A stretch of 6,310 nucleotides of DNA. Origin: CAZTAK01 sp964611585 (GTDB lineage Bacteria; Pseudomonadota; Alphaproteobacteria; SHVP01). The notes below the pieces were generated by a model, which was not told the origin of the DNA, did not search any database, and worked only from the letters and a program-made list of their open reading frames with translations. Where the stretch lies: the NCBI GenBank assembly GCA_964611585.1, contig CAZTAK010000104.1, forward strand, positions 1 to 6,310, written 5' to 3'. Position 1 is the stretch's first letter. Each line of letters opens with the position of its first letter. Made by a program: the position numbers and the translations under genes. This document shows positions 1-6,084 of the stretch, piece after piece.

Positions 1-1
1 C

Positions 2-811
2 GATCCCCGCCCCGGGGTCGAGGTGCGCACGCTCAGTGAGGACGACGAGACCGGCGCATCTTCCTCGATGTTCCGCTATCCCGCGGGCTGGACGCGGCAG
101 GGGCCCGAGGTCGTGGTCGCCGACGAGGAATTCTTCGTGCTTGACGGCGAGATCGAGATCGCCGGCGAAGCCTACGGCATTCACGATTACGCTTTTCTTC
201 CCGCCGGCTATCCGCGCGACAAACTGACTTCGCCGAAGGGCGCGGTCGTTCTGACCTTCTTTTCGGCAACGCCCGAGACGCGGCCGGTGGCGGATTACCA
301 CGACGGTTTCGACGCATCGCTTCTCATCAAAAAGACCCGCACCATCGACATGACTTGGGATCGCAGCGGCGGGCGCAAGGAACAAACCAATGCCGGCGAC
401 GAGATGGAGCACTATGAAGCGGGCATAAAGTTTCTGCGCCAGGACCCGCGCACCCAGGACGAGACCTTTCTGTTCTGCGCCTCGCCGCAAACCCACCCGC
501 CGGGCTGGAAGGGATTGCAGGAGACGCATCCGATAGTCGAGGAGAGCTTCATCGTTGCCGGCGAAATGATCGGGCCGCGCGAAATTCGTGCTGCCGGCGC
601 CTATTTCTGGCGCCCACCGCACATCCTTCACGGCCCCTACGGTTCGCTCAAGGGCGTCGTAGCGTTCATACGGACCATCGGGGGGGCCTTGGTCGATATC
701 TGGAACGAACCGGAAATGGATTTTTCGTTCAAGCCCGAATCGCGCCCGCAGGTGCCGCCAGAACTCTCAGCCTACGCCACCGACAAGTGGGACGCCGGCA
801 CCTGCTTCTGA
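2..811 (+). CDS. Two-cupin (bicupin) domain protein, 5' partial
   Basis: The frame is open to the left edge, so the true start is probably upstream. A GTG at position 23 is the first possible start inside the window, but it has no convincing ribosome binding site and the seven codons before it read on smoothly. Numbering from that GTG (262 residues), there are two cupin-like halves. The first (about 15-80) has the PAGW, DEEFFVLDGEIEIAG and DYAFLPAG signatures of ChrR/DUF4437-like cupins. The second (about 130-220) has ETHPIVEESF, then RPPHILHGPYG. The first half keeps the motif glutamates but lacks the usual histidine ligands. The second has His169, Glu173/174 and His200/203, so only it looks able to bind a metal. 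No signal peptide or membrane segment is visible in the part present, which suggests a cytosolic protein. Cupins include dioxygenases, isomerases and sensors; the substrate cannot be told here. A transporter gene follows 142 bases downstream on the same strand. The fold call is firm, the function unknown. Confidence 0.85.
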   Translation, partial: DPRPGVEVRTLSEDDETGASSSMFRYPAGWTRQGPEVVVADEEFFVLDGEIEIAGEAYGIHDYAFLPAGYPRDKLTSPKGAVVLTFFSATPETRPVADYHDGFDASLLIKKTRTIDMTWDRSGGRKEQTNAGDEMEHYEAGIKFLRQDPRTQDETFLFCASPQTHPPGWKGLQETHPIVEESFIVAGEMIGPREIRAAGAYFWRPPHILHGPYGSLKGVVAFIRTIGGALVDIWNEPEMDFSFKPESRPQVPPELSAYATDKWDAGTCF

Positions 812-938
812 TCATTGCCCCTTACGGCGCCGCGACAGAGAGACCGCCGCATCGGCAAGGGCGGCGCGGGGCCTCACCTCGTGCCGCCCACCCGGCGATC
901 CACGTCCTGGGGCGCGCTCACGGCCCGTACCCGCACCC

Positions 939-944
939 GAGGAG
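939..944 (+). promoter_or_regulatory. Ribosome binding site of the EamA transporter
   Basis: GAGGAG lies 9 bases before the ATG at 954. It supports that start for the transporter and shows the gene can be translated independently of the cupin gene. Confidence 0.7.
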
Positions 945-953
945 CCTTGCCGC

Positions 954-1910
954 ATGACCGATGACGAGGCCACGGGCCAAGGCGGAACCCCGTCGCTCTT
1001 CATTCCGCTGGTATTGCTGATTACCGGCGGCATCGCCTACGGCAGTGTTTTTTCGGCTAACCGCATTGCCTTCGAAGCGGGTATGCCGTTCATCGCCTAT
1101 TCGTTCTGGCAGACCGTGCTCGCCGGGCTCGGACTCTTGGCCGTTTCGGTACCGTTGCGCGCCCTGCCTCCGGTTTCGGCCGCCCATTTCCGCCAGTACG
1201 GCGTGACGGCGATGGCCGGGTTCTGCATTCCCCTGCTCGCGCTTACGTTTGTGGCCGGCAAATTGCCGCCGGGCGTGATCTCGCTGACGCTGACGTTGAC
1301 GCCTTCGTTTACGTATTTGTTTGCGCTCGCGCTGCGATTGGAGAAGTGGCGGCTGGCGAGCATCGGCGGCATCCTGTTCGGCCTCGCCGGTGTGCTGATG
1401 ATCATATTGCCGCGCGAGAGCCTCGGCACCGGCGTTGCCGCCGTGTGGCTGCTCCTCGCGGTGGCGGCGCCGTTGGGCTATGCGATCAACAACGTGACAA
1501 TACCCTTCATCCGGCCGCCGGCCACAAGTTCAATGCAGCTTTCGACCGGCGTCTTTCTGATGGCGGCGCTGATCCTGTTGCCGGTCATGCTGATCGTCGA
1601 TGGTCCGGTGATGGTGACGGCGTTCTCGGGCGTGGCGATTTGGGCGACGATCTGGGCCGCCGCTGACAACGCGATCGTTCTTGTGTGCCTGTTCGAAATT
1701 ATCCGCCGGGCCGGGCCGGTATTCTCCGCCCAACTCAGCTATCTGGTGGTGGCGGCAAGCGTGATCTGGGCGTTTGCTATCTTCGGCGGATCCTTCACCA
1801 TCTGGGTGTGGGGCGCGATCGCGGTGATGGTTGTGGGACTGGTGTTCGCCAACAAAGGCGCCAACGAGGGACTCAAAGAAGCCGCATCGGCCAAGTCCGC
1901 CGCGGATTGA
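954..1910 (+). CDS. EamA/DMT-superfamily membrane transporter
   Basis: The 318-residue product is very hydrophobic, with about ten predicted transmembrane helices (roughly 15-33, 45-66, 83-101, 106-128, 134-152, 161-178, 194-215, 222-247, 257-277 and 280-298). This is the layout of drug/metabolite transporters: two tandem five-helix EamA repeats (about 16-151 and 161-297). Family-like features are the early SVFSANRIAFEAG segment, the LTLTLTPSFTYLFAL helix before RLEKW near the end of repeat one, and AGPVFSAQLSYLVV in repeat two. The length is normal for the family. The charged, Ala/Lys-rich tail (300-318) should be cytosolic. EamA proteins move amino acids, nucleosides, purines or other small metabolites across the inner membrane, often outwards, but substrate cannot be read from sequence. 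The ATG is chosen because GAGGAG lies 9 bases upstream. Co-transcription with the cupin gene is possible, since no strong terminator lies between them. The family is secure; specificity is unknown. Confidence 0.92.
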   Translation: MTDDEATGQGGTPSLFIPLVLLITGGIAYGSVFSANRIAFEAGMPFIAYSFWQTVLAGLGLLAVSVPLRALPPVSAAHFRQYGVTAMAGFCIPLLALTFVAGKLPPGVISLTLTLTPSFTYLFALALRLEKWRLASIGGILFGLAGVLMIILPRESLGTGVAAVWLLLAVAAPLGYAINNVTIPFIRPPATSSMQLSTGVFLMAALILLPVMLIVDGPVMVTAFSGVAIWATIWAAADNAIVLVCLFEIIRRAGPVFSAQLSYLVVAASVIWAFAIFGGSFTIWVWGAIAVMVVGLVFANKGANEGLKEAASAKSAAD

Positions 1911-2423
1911 CCCGCCGCCGAGCGCCGCAAACCTGACGGCGACCATCAACGCCGCACAGAAGCGTGTTTTGCGGATCGTCCCGCTGTGACGACGGGTGGG
2001 CGGACCCTCAATCCGGGTCGGCAGATTCGCTACCAACAATATTTTCGTTGCGCCGGTGAAACCGCCGCGGATCACGGCGCTGATGCTGCCCTGCGGGCTA
2101 ATAGCAGCGGCGATCCGGAATCTTTAGGATTCGGAGCCTGCCGGGGCGGAGTCTTGAGGGGGGGCAGGAGACCCGGCGGTTGCCTTGAAGGACGGCGGTG
2201 CGATCCAGTTCAACCGTGGCCGGAAATTCCAAAACTCGACGACAGTTTCTTCCAAAACCGCCGGTCCCTCTTGAGATGCCACTCGCGGCTCTTTGCTTCT
2301 CCCCGACTTGGGGACCTCTCGGCATAGACAAGGAACCATGTGCCGCGATCGAGTCGATTCTTCGCCGACTGGAGGGCGTTGCGGGCGGGATGCCGATTGG
2401 CCTTTGGTCTCATGAACGCTGGG
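1911..2423. other. Gene-free stretch, no recognisable coding content
   Basis: Both strands contain only short overlapping reading frames with compositionally odd, Arg/Pro/Gly-rich translations and no family motif or convincing ribosome binding site. Small structures seen are a short hairpin (GAATC 2118-2122 with GATTC 2128-2132, loop of five), a second short hairpin (CCCC 2302-2305 with GGGG 2311-2314) and a 9-base direct repeat (2227-2235 and 2250-2258). No T-run follows either hairpin, so neither is called a terminator. The stretch may be decayed sequence, since it abuts an efflux-pump remnant. Confidence 0.5.
2227..2258. repeat. Short direct repeat TTCCAAAAC, two copies
   Basis: Identical 9-base copies lie at 2227-2235 and 2250-2258, 23 bases apart from start to start, about two helical turns. 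No recognisable gene starts next to them, so a binding-site role is only a possibility and chance is a fair alternative. Confidence 0.3.
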
Positions 2424-2684
2424 TCAGGTCATTCGCCAACTTTCAAACGGGACCGCTCGATAGGGCCCGACCATTGTGCCGGTCATGGCGAGCGGGATGG
2501 TAATGCCGGTGATCAACGGCCTGCGGAACGAATTGAACTGCCAGATCGATAGCAGGACCATTCCGAGAATCGCCGTCGGCAAGAACCTGAACGGCGCCGC
2601 CTGGGTTCGGGCCGCATCCTCGATCCCTCTCCCCGTCTCTAGGCGGTAGCCGGGCGGCAGATCGAGGGCGTCGCGGGCAGACCA
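2424..2684 (-). pseudogene. Remnant of an RND-family efflux pump inner-membrane subunit
   Basis: One minus-strand frame, open between a TGA at 2685-2687 and a TGA at 2424-2426, encodes 86 residues with no plausible start codon at its head. It contains LPPGYRLETG (residues 9-18), then IEDAARTQAA, then a hydrophobic helix (about 34-50), QFNSFRRPLI (49-58) and ITIPLAMTG (61-69). In AcrB-like RND transporters, this order (LPPGY, an acidic/Gln segment, a membrane helix, then xFNSFxxPxI and a xxIPLxxxG turn) marks the end of the second periplasmic porter region and the first helix of the C-terminal half. Intact RND pumps exceed 1000 residues, so about a twelfth is left. The match fades after residue 70 and before residue 6. 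Just upstream another frame reads VVGMTVDGLPA, which may be the shifted continuation, but that is weak. It should be a non-functional relic. The subfamily and substrate cannot be named. Confidence 0.6.
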
Positions 2685-2892
2685 TCAACGGTCATGCCCA
2701 CCACGTCAGGTTGGCGGCGCAAAGCGGAACCGGGAGATCTGGCCCTCTGCTGTGCGCCCGCAGGCGGCCGTCACTGCGACGCAAGGCGAACCGCCGCTGA
2801 TAGCCGAGGCTGTTGAAGAACGCCCAGGGGACAGGGTCGGCGCAACAAAGTAATCGAAAGGTGTGCGCATGCGAATGGGTGTTTCAAACGGG
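2441..2892. repeat. 11-base direct repeat TTTCAAACGGG flanking the RND remnant
   Basis: Identical copies lie at 2441-2451 and 2882-2892. The left copy overlaps the decayed end of the efflux-pump remnant and the right copy lies about 200 bases beyond its other end. The flanks of the two copies do not match each other. The repeat could be a recombination footprint or a coincidence. Confidence 0.25.
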
Positions 2893-3116
2893 GGTTGGTT
2901 CTTGAATCATGGTTGCGTCACGGACCCTCGAAAACAGTACTTCGAAAGCCTCAGGCAGAAGCGGAATCAAACAGAGCGGCTGCTGGCAAAACGATAGGGA
3001 CTCTAATTCTCTGGCAATTCCCCAAGTCTATGCGAGTATCATTCGGGTCTTTGAAATGGCTCTGAAGCCGAATTCGCTGATCGTGCCGAAGGCGCAGCAA
3101 TCTGTGACACCGTGAC
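2688..3116. other. Gene-poor stretch upstream of the FHA/protease gene
   Basis: No frame on either strand shows a family motif. A 68-codon plus-strand frame (2909-3115, ATG start) has no good ribosome binding site and no recognisable product, so it is not called. The minus-strand part next to the efflux-pump remnant (about 2688-2830) may be more of the same decayed gene but is too shifted to read. An 8-base palindrome CGCATGCG sits at 2866-2873. The promoter of the downstream protease gene probably lies in this stretch, but I cannot place it with confidence. Confidence 0.45.
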
Positions 3117-3154
3117 GGCCCGGCGGAACCCGTTCCGGCGGCCCCCGGGGTTTT
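3117..3154 (+). promoter_or_regulatory. GC-rich hairpin region before the FHA/protease gene
   Basis: The segment GGCCCGGCGGAA (3117-3128), loop CCCG, TTCCGGCGGCC (3133-3143) can fold into a strong imperfect stem. An overlapping alternative pairs AACCCG (3127-3132) with CGGGGTT (3146-3152, one bulged G) and runs straight into TTTT (3151-3154). The two folds exclude each other. It could be a weak terminator for upstream transcription or a leader structure, since it ends 36 bases before the ATG at 3191. The T-run is short, so confidence is low. Confidence 0.3.
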
Positions 3155-3173
3155 GACAACCGCCCGCGATTGC

Positions 3174-3180
3174 GGAGGGA
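3174..3180 (+). promoter_or_regulatory. Ribosome binding site setting the start at 3191
   Basis: GGAGGGA lies 10 bases before the ATG at 3191. It favours that ATG over an in-frame TTG at 3170, which the site itself overlaps, and over an out-of-frame ATG at 3181. Confidence 0.7.
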
Positions 3181-3190
3181 ATGCGTAAAC

Positions 3191-3433
3191 ATGGAGGACG
3201 AATTCAACGAAGATCCTCTGGCCGGGGCGGCCGCCCTGGAACATCTGACAGGCCCCTCCCGGGGCACGGTGACATGGCTCACCGGTTCGGCCTTTGATAT
3301 AACCCTGAGCGCCAACCGGTTCATCCGGATCTCGGAAGCGCGCCCCGGCAAACCACGGGACGACCTGATCGCACGCCTTCACCGCGCCGACAAGACCTTT
3401 GAAATCGAGATTCACGAGGGCCAGCCGGTTTGA
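3191..3433 (+). CDS. FHA-like domain, N-terminal piece of the split protease gene
   Basis: This 80-codon frame starts at an ATG with a strong ribosome binding site and ends at TGA 3431-3433. The next codon, in the same frame, opens the serine-protease frame, so this is almost certainly the front of one gene. After an acidic N-terminus (1-15) comes most of an FHA-like beta-sandwich: GTVTWLTGSAFDITLSANRFIRIS, a loop RPGKPRDD, then LIARLHRADKTFEIEIHEGQPV. The remaining strands (VNGVRI, LQHGAMIEFG, RFRLY) follow directly after the stop. Reading the TGA as Trp gives PVWVNG, which suits the strand before the VNG turn. Canonical phosphothreonine-binding residues (the GR pair and SxxH) are not evident, so this may be a degenerate FHA fold that does not bind phosphopeptides. 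On its own the 80-residue product would be an incomplete domain and probably unstable. It could be annotated as a hypothetical protein, but the shared frame argues against an independent gene. Confidence 0.7.
   Translation: MEDEFNEDPLAGAAALEHLTGPSRGTVTWLTGSAFDITLSANRFIRISEARPGKPRDDLIARLHRADKTFEIEIHEGQPV
3431..3433 (+). other. In-frame TGA interrupting the FHA/protease gene
   Basis: This TGA is the only stop in a frame otherwise open from 3191 to 4759. It sits inside the FHA-like domain, where Trp (TGG) would restore a natural PVWVNG strand, so a single G-to-A change at 3433 explains it. Other genes here use TGA as a genuine stop, so general recoding is unlikely. A GTG follows immediately, with GAGGG at 3416-3420, 13 bases upstream, so translational restart is conceivable. 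Confidence 0.75.
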
Positions 3434-4759
3434 GTGAACGGCGTTCGCATCACCGCCCAAAAGCTTCAGCATGGCGCCATGATCGAGTTCGGCGAATCGG
3501 GGCCGTTATCCCGGTTTCGCCTTTACCGCGAAGACCGAGCGGTCAACCTAACGGTTTCCAATATCCTGAGCGACGGCTTCGCCTATCTCCGGGTCAGCCG
3601 CCAGCCGATCGCGACCCGCTCGTTCAGGACCTTCATTGGACTTCTTAGGCGACTGACGCTTGAAACCACCATCCTCTTCCGGCTTGGCATCATTCTCGCG
3701 ATCGGTGCTCTTGCGGCTCTGGCCTATCAGCAGAACCAGTTGAACGTTTTGCTTCAACAACGAATCGAAAGCGGCGTCACCCGGATCGAGAGCTTCGCAG
3801 GCGCGTTGGCGCGGGCCGAGGAAGAGGCGCTGGCTCCGGACGACCTGAGGGTGCTGCGTCAGGATATCGGGCGCCGGCTGTCTTCGGCCGCGGATCGTCT
3901 GGCGGCCTTGGAGCAGCGCTCCCAGGCTAGCGCGCGGGTAATCGCCGAATCGATTTCCTCAATCATGTTTCTCCAAGGCGCCTACGGGTTTCGCGAGCGT
4001 TCGAGCGGCCGGATGCTGCGCCACGTCGTCGCCGACGATGGCAGCCCATTGATCTCGCCTCGAGGTCAGCCGTTACTGTCGCTGGAAGGTGCCGGGCCGG
4101 TGGCCGAACTCCAGTTCACCGGCACCGCGTTTGCCGTCGGCGACGGCGGCGCGCTTGTTACCAACCGGCACCTGGCGCTGCCATGGGAAAATGATGCCAA
4201 TGTTGAAGCGCTTGCCGGCCAGGGACTCGAGCCGGTGATGATAAAGTTCATCGTCTATGTGCCAGGCGAAGCAGCTGCCAGTACGGTAGAATTGGTTCGG
4301 GCAAGTGAGGACACGGACCTCGCCATCTTGCGCCGAAGTGACGTGGCCGGACCGACGCCCGGCCTGAAGCTCGCCGACGCATCTCCCGCCCTCGGCGACG
4401 AAATCATTGTCATGGGCTATCCGACCGGCCTCCGCCTGATGCTGGCCCAGTCGGGCGAAGGCTTCATAGAAGAGCTTCAGAAGACCGAGGACACCGATTT
4501 CTGGAGCGTGGCTGCCCGCCTGGCCGAAAGCGGATATATCGTGCCGCTCGCCAGCCGCGGCATTGTCGGCCAGGCCACCCCGGCGACGATTGTGTACGAC
4601 GCAGATACAACCCTCGGCGGGAGCGGCGGCCCCGTGCTCGACATCAACGGCTCTGTGGTCGCGATCAACTCCGCCATATTGCCTGAATACGGCGGTTCCA
4701 ATCTGGGCATTCCGGTCGCGAAGGTGAGGACGTTGCTCGAAGATGCCGGCATACGCTGA
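3434..4759 (+). CDS. Membrane-anchored trypsin-like serine protease (S1C/DegP-like), downstream part of a split gene
   Basis: From the GTG at 3434 the frame gives 441 residues. Residues 1-32 finish the FHA-like domain begun upstream (VNGVRI, IEFGESGPLSRFRLY). A basic stretch (RTFIGLLRRL, 65-74) precedes one transmembrane helix (about 78-98), predicting a cytosolic N-terminus and periplasmic C-terminus. A helical, Glu/Arg/Ala-rich linker that may form a coiled coil follows (about 100-170). The protease domain covers about 222-436 with a full catalytic triad: His246 in VTNRHLA, Asp295 in EDTDLAIL and Ser397 in GGSGGP. No PDZ domain follows, unlike DegP/DegS. The likely job is periplasmic proteolysis or protein quality control; the substrate is unknown. 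The GTG start is formal, since it splits a domain. The gene more plausibly starts at 3191, giving 522 codons including the TGA. Expression by restart at GTG would still give an anchored, triad-complete protease without its full FHA-like domain. Confidence 0.85.
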   Translation: MNGVRITAQKLQHGAMIEFGESGPLSRFRLYREDRAVNLTVSNILSDGFAYLRVSRQPIATRSFRTFIGLLRRLTLETTILFRLGIILAIGALAALAYQQNQLNVLLQQRIESGVTRIESFAGALARAEEEALAPDDLRVLRQDIGRRLSSAADRLAALEQRSQASARVIAESISSIMFLQGAYGFRERSSGRMLRHVVADDGSPLISPRGQPLLSLEGAGPVAELQFTGTAFAVGDGGALVTNRHLALPWENDANVEALAGQGLEPVMIKFIVYVPGEAAASTVELVRASEDTDLAILRRSDVAGPTPGLKLADASPALGDEIIVMGYPTGLRLMLAQSGEGFIEELQKTEDTDFWSVAARLAESGYIVPLASRGIVGQATPATIVYDADTTLGGSGGPVLDINGSVVAINSAILPEYGGSNLGIPVAKVRTLLEDAGIR

Positions 4760-4938
4760 TTCCAGGCGCGTTCCGTTCGGGTAAGCTCCATTTTGATATG
4801 GCAGGCGAGGGTCCGAGTTGGGCTCGCGAAGGGTGGGTCGAGGTCAAGAAAATCGCCCGGCCGGTTTAGGGATTTCGTATTCACGTTGCCGAACAGCGGT
4901 TGGCGCCGCCGCCCGCTAGCCTCGGGACCGGCAACATT

Positions 4939-4942
4939 GGAG
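4939..4942 (+). promoter_or_regulatory. Ribosome binding site choosing the oxidoreductase start
   Basis: GGAG lies 8 bases before the ATG at 4951. The family's N-terminus is normally MKAIVFxxYG, which this ATG gives exactly. An in-frame TTG at 4900 would add 17 unrelated residues. Confidence 0.65.
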
Positions 4943-4950
4943 CCGTACTG

Positions 4951-5937
4951 ATGAAAGCGATCGTATTTGAAAAATACGGTTCACCGGATGTTCTTCACCT
5001 CAAAGAGATCGAAAAACCTGTTCCTAAAGATAATGAGGTGCTCATCAAGGTTCACGCGGCGACCGTAATCGTAGGGGACTGTGAGCTTCGAAGTTTTACT
5101 TTCCCGATCTGGCTCTGGCTTCCCTTGCGAATATTCTTCGGAATCAGAAAGCCAAAAAGAAAAATACTGGGGCAAGAAGTTGCCGGGGGAATTGAAGCCG
5201 TCGGCAAAGAGATAAAGCAATTCTCTAAAGGTGATCGAGTGTTTGCAACGACCGGCGTTCGATTTGGGGCCTATGCCGAGTATGTGTGCCTTCCGGGTAA
5301 GTATGCGATGGCGATAATGCCGGCCAACATGACCTATGGGGAAGCCGCCGCCGTCCCGACCGGGGCACTAAATGCCTTACATTTCATTCGCCGGGGGAAG
5401 ATCCGGAGCGGCGAAAAAGTCCTTATCAATGGCGCGGCAGGAAATATCGGTTGTTATGCGGTGCAACTTGCCAAGTCCAATGGGGCCGAAGTGACCGCCG
5501 TCGACAGCGCCGGGAAACTGGACATGCTTCGCTCGATTGGTGCCGACCACGTTATCGATTACATGCAGGTGGATTTCACCAAGAACGGTGAGACCTATGA
5601 TGTTATTCTTGATGCGGTCGGCAAGAGTCCGTTTCCGCGCAGCCTAAAATCGCTCAACAAGAATGGACGTTATGTTTTAGCCAACCCTCGGCTTCTACAA
5701 ATGGTTCGAGGGTTATGGGTTTCGATGACAACCAGCAAGAATGTTATTTTTGAGTTTGCGGGTTATCGAACCGAAGATTTGGTTTTCCTTAAAGAGCTCA
5801 TTGAGGCGGGAACGATAAGATCGGTGATCGATCGAACCTATCCGTTGGAACAGACCGCAGACGCTCATCGCTATGTCGATACCGGGCAAAAGGCGGGAAA
5901 CGTAATCATTACTTTGGAACAAGTGACCGAAACCTGA
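4951..5937 (+). CDS. MDR-family NAD(P)-dependent oxidoreductase, quinone-reductase-like
   Basis: The 328-residue product begins MKAIVFEKYGSPDVL, the usual start of zinc-independent medium-chain dehydrogenase/reductases. A GroES-like catalytic domain (about 1-125) carries GQEVAGGIEAVG (74-85) and GDRVFA (94-99). The Rossmann domain follows, with the nucleotide-binding loop GAAGNIG (161-167), then AVQLAK (170-175) and GADHVIDY (197-204). The C-terminal KAGNVIITLE (314-323) is the family's usual ending. The Cys/His ligands of zinc alcohol dehydrogenases are missing, as in quinone oxidoreductases and enoyl reductases. It should be a soluble enzyme reducing a carbonyl or quinone with NADPH or NADH; the substrate is unknown. 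A hydrophobic insert-like stretch (FPIWLWLPLRIFFGI, 51-65) is notable but similar segments occur in relatives. Base use differs from its neighbours: many AAA, ATA, AGA and TTT codons and sampled 60-base stretches with 25-29 G+C, against 39 in the transporter gene. This suggests acquisition from a less GC-rich source. Confidence 0.9.
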   Translation: MKAIVFEKYGSPDVLHLKEIEKPVPKDNEVLIKVHAATVIVGDCELRSFTFPIWLWLPLRIFFGIRKPKRKILGQEVAGGIEAVGKEIKQFSKGDRVFATTGVRFGAYAEYVCLPGKYAMAIMPANMTYGEAAAVPTGALNALHFIRRGKIRSGEKVLINGAAGNIGCYAVQLAKSNGAEVTAVDSAGKLDMLRSIGADHVIDYMQVDFTKNGETYDVILDAVGKSPFPRSLKSLNKNGRYVLANPRLLQMVRGLWVSMTTSKNVIFEFAGYRTEDLVFLKELIEAGTIRSVIDRTYPLEQTADAHRYVDTGQKAGNVIITLEQVTET

Positions 5938-6002
5938 CAAGACGTTGCGCTCGGACGCTGGTCCCCGGGAACGTAATATCCAAATCCCAGCGCGCCGGTT
6001 TG

Positions 6003-6028
6003 TCCCGATGGTCCCCCGTTCCCGATGG
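6003..6028 (+). repeat. 9-base direct repeat TCCCGATGG before the hydrolase gene
   Basis: Identical copies lie at 6003-6011 and 6020-6028, 17 bases apart from start to start, in the leader between the oxidoreductase and hydrolase genes. They could be operator half-sites or chance in a GC-rich leader. Confidence 0.25.
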
Positions 6029-6069
6029 CCCTCCATCCCAACGTCAGGGTACAGTCGCCGAGATTTTCC

Positions 6070-6077
6070 GGGAAAGG
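6070..6077 (+). promoter_or_regulatory. Ribosome binding site of the alpha/beta hydrolase
   Basis: GGGAAAGG ends 7 bases before the ATG at 6085, a normal spacing, and supports that start for the partial gene at the right edge. Confidence 0.5.
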
Positions 6078-6084
6078 CACATTC

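Noticed and set aside
827..867. Inverted repeat GCGCCGC/GCGGCGC between cupin and transporter genes as a terminator
   Set aside because: The loop is 27 bases long and no T-run follows.
1530..2075. 181-codon minus-strand frame
   Set aside because: Most of it is antisense to the transporter gene and its translation is Arg/His-rich, as expected of a shadow frame in GC-rich DNA.
1986..2327. 113-codon plus-strand frame
   Set aside because: The translation is Arg/Gly-rich with no family motif, and no ribosome binding site precedes it.
2909..3115. 68-codon plus-strand frame with an ATG start
   Set aside because: No ribosome binding site at a normal distance, no recognisable motif, and it lies in a stretch of decayed-looking sequence.
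3153..3158. Perfect TTGACA, a possible -35 box
   Set aside because: The position 17 bases further on has no -10-like sequence; it falls in the GC-rich ribosome-binding region.
3431..3433. TGA as a selenocysteine codon
   Set aside because: No clear SECIS-like hairpin directly follows, and Trp rather than Cys/Sec fits the FHA-like strand; nonsense mutation or error is simpler.
5974..5979. TAATAT as a -10 box for the hydrolase gene
   Set aside because: The matching -35 position reads TCGGAC, too poor to support a promoter by eye.
5956..5992. Inverted repeat CGCTGG/CCAGCG after the oxidoreductase gene as a terminator
   Set aside because: The 6-base stem has a 25-base loop and no T-run, so it is not convincing.
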